From: Cryptomeria japonica
Taxonomy: Eukaryota > Streptophyta > Pinopsida > Cupressales > Cupressaceae
Reading direction: 5' to 3'
Assembly (NCBI RefSeq): GCF_030272615.1
Contig: NC_081406.1
Span: forward strand, 243,281,218-243,345,217
DNA: 64,000 nt
This document shows, piece by piece, positions 1-13,900 of this stretch. The notes beneath the pieces were generated by a model. The model saw only the letters and a list, made by a program, of their open reading frames with translations, did no database searches and was not told where the DNA came from. Made by a program: the position numbers and the translations under genes. Positions within the stretch are counted from its first letter, which is position 1; the number at the start of each line of letters is the position of its first letter.

Positions 1-1559
1 CAACCTGTAAGGAAAAAGTTCAATCTGCTATGAGTGCATTCCACTCGCTGTCTGTGATGCCACTGCTCCACTGCTGTGTGACTATGAGATCTGCAGAAGA
101 TAGATATACCACGACACAAGAAGGAACATGATCTATATGTTGTATGTAAGATTCGAACTGCTGAAGGTAATAGATTATTCACTAACAAGGAACACGATCT
201 GCTTGAATGAATTGAATCGATGCCTTTGAGAGAGAAATGCAACCCATACATATACCGAACATAGGTTCCTTCAATCAGCACGACTCCTCAAGAAAGTCGG
301 CTTTTCTTTAGCAACATACCTCTTAACAAGTAAAAGATTATATACTAATCAACACTTTTATCTGTTCAAGTGTTAGTTACATCATAATGAACACGTCTTG
401 TTCAAAGGTGGCAGGATATATGTGATATACACAATCGATATATTAGCAAATCAATACAACTAAATTGTCTAAGGCCGATAGGCCACTTAGGCAATTTAGT
501 TGTCTATGTTGGCCATGAAGGATACGACCGACGCTATTACATTAACAATTTCAAAGTACCATTTTAATCTTAACAAGTGTATTTTTAGTTACAATATGAA
601 CCACATTCTCTTTATGGGCGAAAATGTCAATTTAGTATATGTGAACTTAATTAGTTAATATCAATATTCTCATTTAAGTGGGAAATGCTATAACGTTAAA
701 ATTTGAAAACTATAAAGATCAAAGGAACCTTGCATTTCACTGTATCTTATTATTTTCTTAACGTTCATTTTAGGTGCATTGTGAATGCAGCCAATGTTTG
801 CCTATAGCAATATCCAGCTACAATGTTTGAGCAAACCAATTGTGTCCACCATCTTAAGCTGAAAATCCTCCTAATGCTGAAAAGGATGTCGGCCAAATTA
901 CAGCAGATGCATAACAGTTTCTGCAATTCTGGCATGTAAATGAAATTGTAGAAAAGGTTACATTTGGACTGGCTAACATCTTGTGAAGGTATAAACAGAC
1001 TAACCAACTTCAGTCTTTTTGTACCAGTAATTATACAGTAGAATGACCAGAGACAGATCACTGGAAAGGGATGTTCTGAAATTGGGTACAATAACACATC
1101 AAGAAGGTTATGAGTAAATTACACCATGAAAGATAAGTCACCCAGGAATGTGGGTAAGTGTATTGGCACAGGGTTCCCCCAACCAGAACTTTCCTAGTGA
1201 CTAAACAGTACAACCAGTAACATAAGGCAAAAATGAGTAAATGCCCGATAAAACCTAAGAATAAGAATCAACAGAAGTGAGAAAAAACACACTGATGTCA
1301 CATATTTTGGCTTCTAAAGGATTCTAAGGTGAGAGTTGTTAAGAACTGAAATTTATTGTCCAAAAAGCCTTCTCCCTAACCCTTGTATCAGTTCTGCCTT
1401 GCACAAAAGTATCACTGTGAGCTGCTCATTCTTGTGTGGATAGACAATTCTGGATCTTAGAACAAATCTATTTTTTTGTAGACATACTTCCAGCTTAAAT
1501 CAAGCATGCAGCTTCTGCTCATCTATTCATGAATAAACTAGCCATTCCCTGCATATATT
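1..1559. other. 3' flank of the host gene, no gene seen
   Basis: No reading frame here resembles a known protein. The stretch next to 1559 should be the 3' untranslated region of the minus-strand gene ending at 1560. A 110-codon minus-strand frame at 765-1097 has no recognisable domain and looks like chance. Confidence 0.5.
1352..1357 (-). terminator. candidate polyadenylation signal AATAAA
   Basis: On the minus strand AATAAA lies about 200 nt downstream of the stop codon at 1560-1562, a sensible place for a plant 3' end. The motif is common in AT-rich DNA, so this is only a candidate. Another AATAAA-like string overlaps the last codons. Confidence 0.3.
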
Positions 1560-1905
1560 CTAACCTTTATTTCCCAAGAACTCCTTTGGAAATACTTGCT
1601 TATTGTTGAATGTCTGCAATTTTTGTGCTTCTGGATTTCCGTTCCATGGATAAAGGAGTACAGCTAAGATTGCTATAAAACCAAAACCTATAGCTCCAGC
1701 AAATGGATGCCCTGCGTATGCTCCTGTAAGCAAGCTAGGTGCATTCAAATTGAACTTAACAAAACCACCAGACTCGATGAAAAACATTGCAGCACTTAAG
1801 CCTGCATGCAAACCAATTGATGCAGAAAGGTTCCCATTACTTTTTGCCCTAGCTCCTGATAAAGCTACAGACAACATCCACAAACCAGGCATAACAGGCA
1901 GAGAC
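1560..1905 (-). CDS. last exon: ABI domain C-terminus and stop
   Basis: The acceptor CTGCAG at 1911-1906 completes a split Trp codon with the previous exon. The exon encodes 114 residues and ends in TAG. GLHAG near residue 1557 supplies the third conserved His of the ABI/CPBP family. Two hydrophobic segments follow, SAAMFFIESGG and AGAIGFGFIAILAVLLYPW. The C-terminal tail is polar. A plus-strand frame at 1750-2046 over the same bases is a shadow. Confidence 0.85.
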
Positions 1906-4900
1906 CTGCAGGAAAACGAGAAATTTTATCAGAACAAAATACTTAAGAAGACAAGTGAATCTTCAATAACAACTCTATTAGCTAAAAGACTGCACATGGG
2001 AACAAGAAAATTCACTCATTTCCTTAAAGCATTTGCAGTGAAATAGTTATATAAGCCAGAACTATTTGGAAAGTTTGTAAGTGTCTTCCATTTAAGTAAA
2101 TTATATTTATCTCCATAGCCAGAACTGGCAATTAATGGAATAGTTTTATATCTCTAAATCCAATAGCATGCAATCTACATGTCTTAGTAGTATAGAGGAT
2201 ATTAACTGTGTAAATGTTCATAAATGGAACAGTATTATCAAGTGCTAGAAAATAATATACCAGTGGACAGACGAAAACACAATGCCTGAAAGTATGACAG
2301 CTTTGTGAAACCCAAGGTCGCTTGCTATTTCTTCATGCAGCCATGACCTAAAAAGTAGTTCCTCAACTGTAGCCGTTGCCAAGCCCATTCCAAAGGCATG
2401 GACAACCAATCTTAAAACTCTGAAGCATGTTTTGATTGTAGAGATAAAACCCGTGGACATAAAGAACATAAATTCTGGTTTTAAAGCAAACACAGCATAG
2501 CCAAGGAAGATATGCGCTGAATATAGTGATATGACAAGTGTTAGACCAATTATCATACCCTTAATCAAATTGAGTATCTGCAAAACAATCACAAAATGAT
2601 GTAACAAAAATAATAGTCAGTAATTATTGGAAAAAGAGAAAAAATTAGTCAGTAATACACAATAATTTATTCAAGTTTGAAATGTTAATGTATATTGCAG
2701 CCTAAATTAGCAATAAGCATTTCATATGAAATCACTCTTCATAAGGTTCAAAATCTCAAATGAATCATTTGATCTATGAAAAGTGAACCACATTCACAAA
2801 ATAAGATACGTAAATCATAGAATTAAAATTCATAAATAGATAAATATATCTTTTACTTTAGTCTTTGAACCTTTTAATAGTAGAAGTAAACTTAAATTGC
2901 TAGGGAATGTAAAGCAGATTAAATAATAAAAAATCAATATATATAATTCAATATCACAGGAACCAATTAACCATCCGATTCAGAGCATTTAAAATTAGAA
3001 AACATTTATCTTTTAATCGCTGTGTTACAACTTGATACATTTGTTAAATGCTTCCTACCTCAAGGCAAAAATAATGGAATGCATGAAGCTTAGAGTAGGT
3101 GTTAACGTGTTAATCTTCTGGATTAAGAGCATTTAAAATTAGAAAACATTTAGCGTTTAGTCGCTATGTTACAACTTGATACATTTGTTAAAATGCTCCC
3201 TACCTCAAGGCATAAACAATGGAATGCATAAATTTCTCAGTTTAGTAGTTATGGCAGTTAAACTGATTTTCTCCCTATAATATAAGGATGTAAACATTTT
3301 CTTCAAATGTACTTCTGATATGCAATAATGTATCTGTTCTGCTCATCTTGGCCCTAACGAGAAGGTAGGGATATACATAATAGTCTAGTTATTATTGTTC
3401 CCGTGGTAATAAGATAAATACACAATTTTGGGAGAGTGTAATGGTAATCCCGTGGACATGATGGTTTCAGGCACTAACAATGGACATTATAAAATTGCAT
3501 AATATGTTGGTTTTTTCAACAAATTAGGTTGGATTTAACAAGGAATTGATTATAGAATTTAATGACACACCTCTGAATTTGAAAAGATGGAAAGCCCGTA
3601 CTGCTCTAATGGTTTCTCATAACCTCGAATCCTCTTGCCCCAAATTGTTACAAGTATGAAATGTGCTCCATAGAGTCCTATCGTAGAAGCAATTCCTGTA
3701 GCACCAAGAGAGGTGTGCAAGGACCAATGTTGTAGAAGTGTGGGAAGCAGAGGTACAACCACTGGAGACCAGAGCAGCAAGGCCATACAAGCAAATCCAA
3801 GAATCCTACAGTTTAAATTAATCATTAATATCTTTCATTGAACGAAAACATAAAAAACAATTGAGTTATTCATTGTATAGCAATTAAAACTGCAAACAAA
3901 TACTCTACAATTGCATATAAAGATAAGAAAACTTATACATATTACTAAATGAAAGAAAACACAATCACAGACTCATCTCTCACCTCTGGTGCAAAGGCCG
4001 TTCAGCAATACGAAAGAACATTAAAAGCCTATCAGTTAAGCTCATAGCACCGCGCAAACCTCCCCAAAGCAGAGCCAATTTACCAACAAGCCTTAATGCA
4101 CCACCTTTTTGCCCCAAATCAGCCAAAAAGGCAACAAGCCTGCTCCAAACAAAGACAATAAGCAAACAGCCAGCAAGACATCAAAGAATGCATACAAAAT
4201 GAGAAGATATAAAAAGAATGAAAAGAAATGAGAATCCTAAATAAGGAAAGAAGCATTGTGCTTTTACCTTTCATGGTCCACTTCTCCATCTTTTTTGGTA
4301 GGAACCACAGGGGCAGCTACAGATATTGCTTTCTCTGCAAGACTGCTTACAATGTTTGGCTTTCCCTTTTCATGTTCAATTTCATCACAGTTCCTATCAT
4401 CACATATAGGTTCTTGTCTTTGGCTCTTACTCTCAAGACTGGAATCAGTAGTAGGATTCATGTCTTTATTATCTTTTATTTTTAATAAGCCAGTAGTTTT
4501 CATCTGATGACTTGCAAGGGCTGCTGTTGCACCAAGAGCAACTGTCATTGCTCCCATCATGACTCTCCCATCATTTTCTCTCTCGTTCTCAGAATTGTTT
4601 ACTTCTATATTTTGGTTTCTTTCATTGGGCAATGGTTTGTGTTGTTTCTCAATCTCCGTTGGATCAACTTTTCTATTAGAACTTTCTCTTGCATTGCTTT
4701 CTCTATATTCCCAACCTGGTGCTGTTTGAAAAACATCATTTCTAGTCTCAAAGAAGTCCTCATCTCCTGTAACCACAATGAAAATTGGCCGTAAAGCTAC
4801 CAGGCTGGCACCAACAACAACCCCAAGTGGAAGAAGCCTATCCAATATGTAAGTCTCCCCCAAAACAGAAGAGATGGCACTCACAATAACCTCACCATGC

Positions 4901-7900
4901 AGAGGGCCAAACTTACCCACTTCTACCTCTCTACAATGTTTCAAGTGCTTGATATTTTCAGAGTCATTTGTCATAGCTTTACCAGACCTCTCAAGATCTT
5001 GTTTTACTGCTAGTGCTACTGCATTTGCCACATTTGACAGTTCTTTCTCTAGATTAAGCTGCACTGCCTTCATACGAGACATCCCCAGTCTTCTATTAAC
5101 CTCTATCCTAAGACTATCAAAAACCAGGTTTTTGACCAAATTCAACATACCCTCTGCTTTTTGTGTTTTTTCTTCAATTTCCTGCACAGGACTGTTCTGC
5201 AGAATTCTCTCTTCCCAGGGGTCATCATAATCAATTGGTGTGTTCAGAATTACATATGACGGTTCAACAACATCCATTGAAATACCTTTTCCAGAACGTA
5301 TATGATTCTTTGGTTCATTGATTTTCATTGTATCATGTATTGACTCATCCTCCAAAGAATCAGAAGTACTCTCCATTTTTTCCAAAAGCTTCCACTGACC
5401 TTCCTCTGGAACATATTCAAGAAAAAGATCATTTAGAGTTTCAGTATTTTCAAAGCCAGTTTCTGACTTGGTCAAAGTAGAATTTTTTACTGGGGGGTAT
5501 CCTTCAAATGAAAGTCTTCCCAAATCTTTTAATGGAAACTTATCTCTGTACTTGATCCTGTTTGGGCTTACTGAAATAACTCCAGGATACTTTTCATCCT
5601 CTTTAGCATTAATATTTTGATTTTGCACATCTTGTGCATGAACACCATCTTCCACCTTGGATGTACTATGCTTTACCTTATCCATATCCTGCTGCTGCAT
5701 TCGATTTGAGTTGAGAATGAGCTTCTCTTTGCTTTCAGCAACATTTGATTTCTGAGCAATGTCATAACATTCTCCAGAATTTGTTGAACTAGCGTTGATG
5801 TTAGTTGCAACAGCTGGAACTTGTTCCTGTTTTTCTGATCTATTTTCATCACCGCAATCTGGAGAGCTTTCCTGAGGTGGCAAAGGGTTCGAATCTTGGT
5901 TCTCATTTGCACTGGGCTTTATGTCTTCTGGCCTCTGCTGTTTTTCTTTCTCAAATTGATTAATCATATTTTCTATCACCCCAAACACATTTGTCACTGC
6001 CATTTGTGTCGAATCATCAAAACCAGCCAATGCATCGAATGCTTGTGTCATGCTAATTGAAGGAGACTGAATAGGAGATGAAGCATCTTGAGGAGGTAAT
6101 GCACCTGCTTTGATGTCAGAACTTTGCCTGTTTTGTTCTTCTTGATTACCCACACTCATTTCATCATATTTCTTGTCACCTGTAGATTTTACATCAGATT
6201 CAACACTGGTTTCTTCTCCCTTGTTCTGCTCATCTGAATCCATACCAACTTGAAGAGACAGATCATCAATTTTAGCTCCAGAATTTTGCTTACCCTGATC
6301 TCCCTGACTATTGATACTTGTGCCATCATTTTTCTGATCAGGAGCTGAATCATTTTTTGGTGGCTGCTCAGATACAGATTTTATATCAGCTTCAGTAATG
6401 CTTTCTTTTCTTTTCTTCTGTTCATCTGCACATGCTTCATTTGCAGTCAAATTCTCACTATTTTGTTGATCATATTTTTTATCAGTACCTTCATTATCTT
6501 TACCTGCTTTCTCTTGTTCTAACTCGTTTTTCAGAGGAATCTGCTTCATGTCCTCTTTTGCCCTCTTACCCAGCGAGGAACTTCCAACAGCTTGTTCATT
6601 GATATTAGAATCCATGTGAGGAATCTGTAATTCTTCTACATCTTCTGACCTAACTCCTGTAAAATTCAAGACCATAAGAAATTGAGTTAGAAGGTTTCTC
6701 TTCAGTCTCTATTTTGATACCTATATTATGTAGTGTTTCCTGGCTTTGATACACACCTGAACCTTCTCCACTGGAGCTAGAATCCACCATTTCTTGCTGC
6801 TTTGTTTCTCTTTGAGAGGCTTTACCTTCAAGACTGGATGAACCGAAAAAATTATCTGTGGCAACGCCATTTACATTTCCCTTGGAAACTTCAGCAATCT
6901 TTTCTTGGATGTTCATATCCATTGGTAGGCTTGAGCTTGGTGAACCCTTTCTAAGTCCAGCTAGTTTTATATTTAATCCCCCAGTCTGAACTGCTCCAGT
7001 AACAGCGGCAGTTATCTTTCCACGGACTTCTTCAGGCACTGCACTTTGCAATGCTGTGATAAGCGTCTCTCCCCGTCCAACTGCATTTAACACCTGGAAT
7101 TAAAGAAAGATAGCTATCAAAAGAAAATCAGGCTAGTGAGATACTATAGCATTTTGATCTCTCACGACATTCATGGTGAGCAAAGTGGTCACTCTTAGAT
7201 CCAAAGACAAAGGACATGGTATGAAAAAGGATTGGAGCAGCTTATCCATTCATTGAGATGGAAAAAAAATTGTATTAAATAAAAGAACAATATTGATGAA
7301 AAGGCAATTATATTATATTAGAGAAGTGGTAATTATATACAGATGCTTGTGAGAAACACTGGGATCTGAGACAGCCTGTCTGCTGAAATAAGGCTACTTG
7401 ATTACACAACAGTCAATAGAAAAAAATATATTTGAGCAGTGTCACAACCAGAAAAAATCATCTAACATTTAGAACATCATATTTACAGACAAAAAAAACT
7501 ATAAGACATACCATCAACCAAAATATAAAAGTTGTTGGCTTTAGTGCAGCAGCATACACTATGAGTGAAGCGCAAGATCACTATTTTTGTGGACTGATTG
7601 TGGCGGTTACTCAGCTTCAGAAAGTGTGATTGTGTTTGTCTAGCAAAAATTTAGAACTGGAGAATCTCACCACATTTTCATGGGTTTTTTTTAAATGTCA
7701 CCCTTTTATGCATGCAGAAAACAGGTAATCTTCATCTAGTGATATCTTTGATTATATCTGCTGTCAGATTTAAAGAACCAATGTTTAAAATGGTAATCTA
7801 ACTTCTTGTTATATATTTCTCATGAATTTCCATAAAGTTTCAACACAAGAACAAAATTCCTCATGAAGAAATAGAACTATTGGCACATGGGAATTGGATG

Positions 7901-10900
7901 CTCCATTTCGTGGAAAAAAACTCATTCTTTTCAGTCCACTTGCTCTTATGGTTGTGATCTTTACAAAATAGTGTATAATTGTATAAGCATATTTAAATAG
8001 TCTTACCCTCCAAGAAAGACTCGGATTATACCACATTTACTTATCATTTGCACATAATTTATGCATGTACAAATTTATCCACTGGTTTAAATGAACCGTA
8101 CAAGTTGATCTAACATAATGAATTTTTCCATTATATTTATGTGCAAATGATGTTTCATTTTGTGAATTAGGAACTATAAAGACAGTCATCGAAAGCAGTC
8201 TTGAACATGCTCTACATGATCAAGGCAAATTTGCTGTAACTCCAGAAGCACATTAAATGATTGAACTGGCACCCATATATTTTGGCTGGCATTGAGTGGC
8301 CTATGACAATATAAGTGTGAAATCAAGCCAAATTATACAAAATAAGTCATACAAAATTTTATAAAAATATTGCATTATTTCAGCGCAATTTTTATGTTTT
8401 GAGAATTAATTGGCCGTCTTTGATATGGCTTAAAATTGTAAAATTGTCTATTAAGTTCTGATCTTGGTGATACTACTTGTATTGAGAGTTAAAACAGCCT
8501 CTTCATGGGTATTAGAAATAATATAATTTGCTCAAGTTGTGCCTCAGAATATTTCACAACAAAGTCTTAGTTTCCTATCTTGATCTGATAGAAAATTCTT
8601 AAATCCAACACTCTTAACCTGAAAATTGATGTGTTACAGCTGCAAACAGCAATCTACAAATATTTGGATTCAATGTGTTCTTAACCCCCATCAAAAATGA
8701 AATCAAATAAGATTCCTTAAACAAGATTGATGTCCATAATTTGATTCTCTCTCTCTCTCTCTCAAAATGAATTGAAGTCCATGTGAACATTAATTTTTGG
8801 TCATAGTTTCACAGTTTCCCAATGAGAGTTGGGGGATAGTGGGGTGAGTATCAAGGATTGGGAAACTAAGGGCTTAAGCTTGGGGACGGCGTTAGGGAAC
8901 AGCACAAATATACATATAGTACTTGAAAAATTAGTTATAAAAAGATGTGAAAAGAATAAGTATACGAATTACAAATTAAACTTTAGCATGCTAAGTAAAC
9001 TAAATTCTAAATAGTAAAGTTAAAAACATTGCAATGATTGAATTGAACATTTTAACTTTTGAAGTGAACATCATCAATGAAAATGCCAAATTCAAAATTT
9101 ATATTATATTCAAAACTTCATATGATGATTACAAATATAATGTTCAAAATGACAAAATGGCCTAAAGTGATGCCTCTAATTATCCCCAAACTCCTCATAC
9201 TAGAACCACTAGACTCCACATGCTCGAGCTCTTCCAAACCAATACCAAGAAGCCTGTCTATGTAGCATCATCATCAACTTATATTGGGTCCTTTGGCTCT
9301 ACATCCCATTGAGATGTTGGACTTTCCTTGTATTTATGTGTTGCAGTCATGAGATGCAAGGCCTATGTATAGCCACAAGCTTCTCTGCTCTCTTGGAGGT
9401 AAGCTTGTTCCTCTTAATGGAATGGATGAAGCTATAAGTAGAACAATTCAACTTAGTAGTAGAAGAACTAGAAACCTAGGATAACAAACGAATGGCTAAA
9501 TAGGTGGTCAAAGAAGTAGGTCCATGCATAGTCCACCACAAAATTGGGTCCTCCTATGACAAAGTCTCTCTATCTATCTTGGCCTCTTCCGAATATACCC
9601 TAAGAGTGGCAAATTTTGTCCACTACATATGTATGATGCTAGCCATTGTAGAATCACGCATCATTTGAATGGCCTTCGTGAACCCTACCTTCACCCTAGC
9701 ATCTTGTACAAGTGTAATTTTGCTAGGCCTTTGCATGTACCACTTTGAGTTCAATGCATAGGCAGCTAGGTCAGGGAAACGGGTTTCCAGGACTTTTTTT
9801 TTTGCCACTTTTGGGGAGGCGGGACAGTTATATAAAAAATAGGGAAAATTTCAAATATATAGTTAAATTTCAAATTTTCATATGATAACATTGATAAATC
9901 ATACATCACATACATCATAGCAATTGAGTTGAATTGAGAGTTCAAATGAGAGTTGAAATTCATAAGTTCATATACATAATGTAATGTAATAGTTAATACA
10001 TGAGAAGGCGTCCCCTACTGTCCCGCTGTCCTTGAGACGTTTCTGTTTCCAAGATGCCAGATTTTTTCGAGGAAACACACCCTCGGGTAACACTGATAGG
10101 CAACCATGTGCAAAGGATTGTTGGGCTTCTCTCATTTGTGATTGTAAACACCTAAAATTGTCCTAGTCTAATTAAATAAATATTTTATTCTAAGCCTTCT
10201 ATTAATTAAATAGATTTTTATTTATTTAATTAATTCATTTATCCTTTTTTAGCATTTTCCTATTTAAATAAATATTTTATTTATTGAAAATTATCCTTTC
10301 CCTAAATTAAATATGTATTTTATTTATTTAATTGGTCCCACTTCCTCTATTAATTAAATAGATCTTCATTTATTTAATTAATTCATTAGCTTTTTCCCTC
10401 CATGACACTTGTCATTTATCTTTTCACTTATCCTAACTACCCCCTTCATATTTTAATTTTCCCTACCTACCCTTTAATCCTAGTCAACCATTTATCCATT
10501 TACCACTTAATCTTATCCCTCCATTTTCTAAGGTGTTCTCTATATAAGGGGATCCTTTTATCCTTTCACAACCCTAACTAATGTGTCTATCATTGTAATA
10601 TTCCCCTTAATTTTTTTTTATTTTCAATAGCAAGATTACAATCACACCAATCACCCGTTAGGGTTAGAATAATGAAATCCAAACTGCTGAAAGGGAAACC
10701 TGCCACCTTTTGTTCACCGAGAGCCCAATCTGGGAGGGTGAGAGCATACGTGTGTTGGGGATCGTTAGCACCATAAATCAAACTGAAATTACAATGCACG
10801 GGCGACAAGTCAACCCCTTCTGCTTATCCAATAGGATAGAAACTAAACTCTTGGCGGTAAACCAGCCAAGGGAAATAACAAGAAACTGAAACTCAATCAC

Positions 10901-13900
10901 TCTACCGCGTATTTCAGCGGGAGGACATTAAATTTAAGCTATCACTCTACCGCGTATTTCAGCGGGAGGACATTAAATTTAAGCTATCACTCTACCACAT
11001 ATTTCAGCGGGAGGACAATTGCATAAAACTTATCACTCGACCACTTATTTAGTGGGAGGACTGAGAACATAAACTGAATTACAAAGCAAGAAGGCAGCTA
11101 AGCCAGCCTCTTCCACTTATGCAGTGGGAATTACAAATAAGAACAGCAAGAATGATTGATTAGTACTACTGAAAAAATCTTACAAAATAGAGATATGAGA
11201 TAAGATAAGAAGCTTAATGCCGATCTCAAACAATCCACTATCAAAATCACACCACGCTTGAACACTACTGCTATTCTAATTTTGCAAGCTAGAAAACACA
11301 CTATCCAGCCACTACCGAAAACACCAAAACACTCATAACTTTCTCAAAACTAACCAGAATCACACCAAATAAAATGCGACTGACTAATATAACATAGGCA
11401 ACCAATCCATTACCTCAAACTCGCAACTTGGAATCCCCAAATGTGTTGCATGCATCCCAAGGTAAGTCTGAAAATGGTGCTACAGCAGCAAACTTCGATT
11501 TGCAACCAGAAATTGTGATGACCACCAAAATCCACACCAAGATAGGAGAATGATTGTCTTTTCCCAATACGTTTCCAAAGAGCCGATACCCAGAACGATG
11601 CAATCTCTTGATCAAGATGTATGAGCAAAATATGATTTCAGCAACTCCGCGACCAGCAACAAGGAAACACCCCAAAATCCACACAAAACTCTCCACAATT
11701 TACAGAACACTCACGGACAGCACTAGAATTATAGGAACACAGCTAGGTACTATCTTCCAAGTACGAAACTGAGACTTAGTTAGGAAGCCACACTTCGAAG
11801 CTCAGATTTTCAATCGCCAAACCGGTAGCATAACAATGCAATTTCATAAGATATCCAAATGGGAGGCCAAGCACCTGTATTTATAGTTTTTTCCCTCTGA
11901 AATTCAAATGTAAATGCTCTCAAATTCACCTCCAAATTTCGTTTCATTTCACTATCATATGGCATCCAAATGACATTTCATTTCGTTTCCCAAGGTGGGT
12001 GCCCAAGTTGCATTTTTACCAATAATTTAAACAAGTTCGAACTTTCCTGAGTCTTCAATAATAACATAATGCATTCTTCAAATTTCAATGCCTAACTTAG
12101 GAGAATATAACATTGATATTAGATATAAAAATGTCTTTTCCTAAGTTGCCCAATATATCATTAATCAATAATAAAACAATTAAATACTAAACCTTAGGAT
12201 AAGGAAATAATATTTAATTAAATCACTTATGACTCCAATACTGATTATCAACAAAATCCAGGATGAAGCTGAGCAATGAAGACCACTGAACTGCTACAGG
12301 ATCAGGACCCTGTCCAAATTGCTAAAAATAGAATTGTTCAATACTGCCACTTACTAAAAATAGTAAGTCATGAAATACTTCTCCGAAAATCATGATCTTC
12401 GCACCCAGTGGAAGATCTTGGAAAGCTCAGTAAGACAACATCATCCAAATAGCCAAACCCTAACTTACTAGAAATAGTAAGTTCTCACTTCACCAAAGAA
12501 TCCAATGCATGTTATGCTACCCTAGGGCTCATGAAAAACCCAAAAGGAAACCATAGATAGAACTGAAAAATTCCCTCTTGGTAAACCCTAAGAAGCTTGA
12601 GCAGAACTCCACAAAATTTGGAAACCCTAATTCTCCTTTCCAAATAGCCTACAGGTCTCCAGAATAGGCTAATGGACCACTGAACTAATCACTGCAAAGA
12701 AGGGGACATTACAATCAAGCCTACAAGCAATCAAGCGACTTCACAACCACAATTCGTTCTTTGTTGAGCTCTTGTGCACATAAAAAATCTGAGAGCAAAT
12801 ATATCAAACAAGATCAATGGAGATAGGAAACAATGGGGATAAAACCCTACCAAGCATGTGAATGGTATAATCTTTCTATTTTGTTGTGATTTACATGTTT
12901 TAGGTTCATCATTGGTGTATGGTGGATTCTTGATTATCATTTATGGTTTTACAATAGTTTTAATCTTCAAATTTCACCATATACAGTGATAAATGATTGG
13001 TTGGATATGTTTGTTGTAGAATTGCAATGTGGGGTCGTATTACACAACAACCTTCATTTGGTCAAGCATAATATTAATATGCTCATACACCTCTCCAAGG
13101 ATAGGTGTATTGGCATCCCCATATCTAATCAATTTAAAGGTTGAAGTAATGATGGAGACTATGTTTTGCATCAACCCAAAGAACATCACTCTTCACCACA
13201 TCTTTCACCCTCTTCCCTTGCTCTATTCTGAACTTGGACCACCAATTCCATTATCCTATCATAAACAGGATTCACAACGTCTTTTGCAACTAAAGAATCC
13301 TCTCCAGGAATAAAATATCATGCACATCTAATCTTTACAGGTTTCAAAAAATCCTTCTTGAGAAGATCTCGAAGAGTGCATGTAAAGTATGGTGGTTGTA
13401 AATAAACGTATGCATTTGTCTAACATCATTAACAATTGGTTTGATCCGACCAATTTTTCCTATGTCCTTGAGTGCGTTATTCATTGCATGCACACAACGA
13501 GTCCTCCAAATATGTCTATAGGCTATCTCAATTAACTTCCCTACAACTTTGCACACATGAGTCACATCTATCATTACTTGCACCACATTTTGTCACTCAA
13601 CCTCCTCTATATCATCTATAAGAGTTTGAAATTGACGAACAAGATCCTTATGATGCCCTAAACAATCAATAGCCTAAGGAAATAAAGGTCCTCTGTACTT
13701 GTGTTGTGATGTTTTCACACATCGCCCCATTGCAAATGGGGACCCCCTCTTTTCGCTTTTGTTGTGCCTGTTCTTCTCTCTGCTTTTAGGGTTTTGAGTG
13801 AGTGAGTGAGTTGTCTGGGCTAGGGCTAAGCCTTAGGGGTTTCTTTTGGATATTTTTCAAGCTGAGTCCAGTCAAATTTTGAAAGTTATTAAGCGTCCTT

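Larger units (their letters stand above)
10143..12985 (+). mobile_element. LTR (TGTA...TACA) with 5-bp duplication GTGAT, itself interrupted by another solo LTR
   Basis: The sequence begins TGTAAACACC at 10143 and ends CCATATACA at 12985. GTGAT flanks both sides (10138-10142 and 12986-12990). A TATA-like CTATATAAGGGG near 10540 suggests plus orientation. Without the nested 2,120-bp LTR and its 5-bp target duplication the unit is about 720 bp, a normal solo LTR size. The left arm is very AT-rich, with repeated TTAATTAAATA strings. On the minus strand the hAT reading frame resumes across the insertion (HK, stop, EKPNNPLH), which supports the boundaries. Confidence 0.75.

Noticed and set aside
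765-1097. 110-codon minus-strand frame downstream of the host gene
   Set aside because: No domain or start context; probably 3' flank or untranslated sequence.
4874-5230. Plus-strand frame inside the large exon
   Set aside because: Antisense shadow of the host linker exon.
9785-10060. MITE with GCGGGACAGT inverted ends inside the hAT relic
   Set aside because: The short inverted match is seen, but no duplication or clear ends could be fixed.
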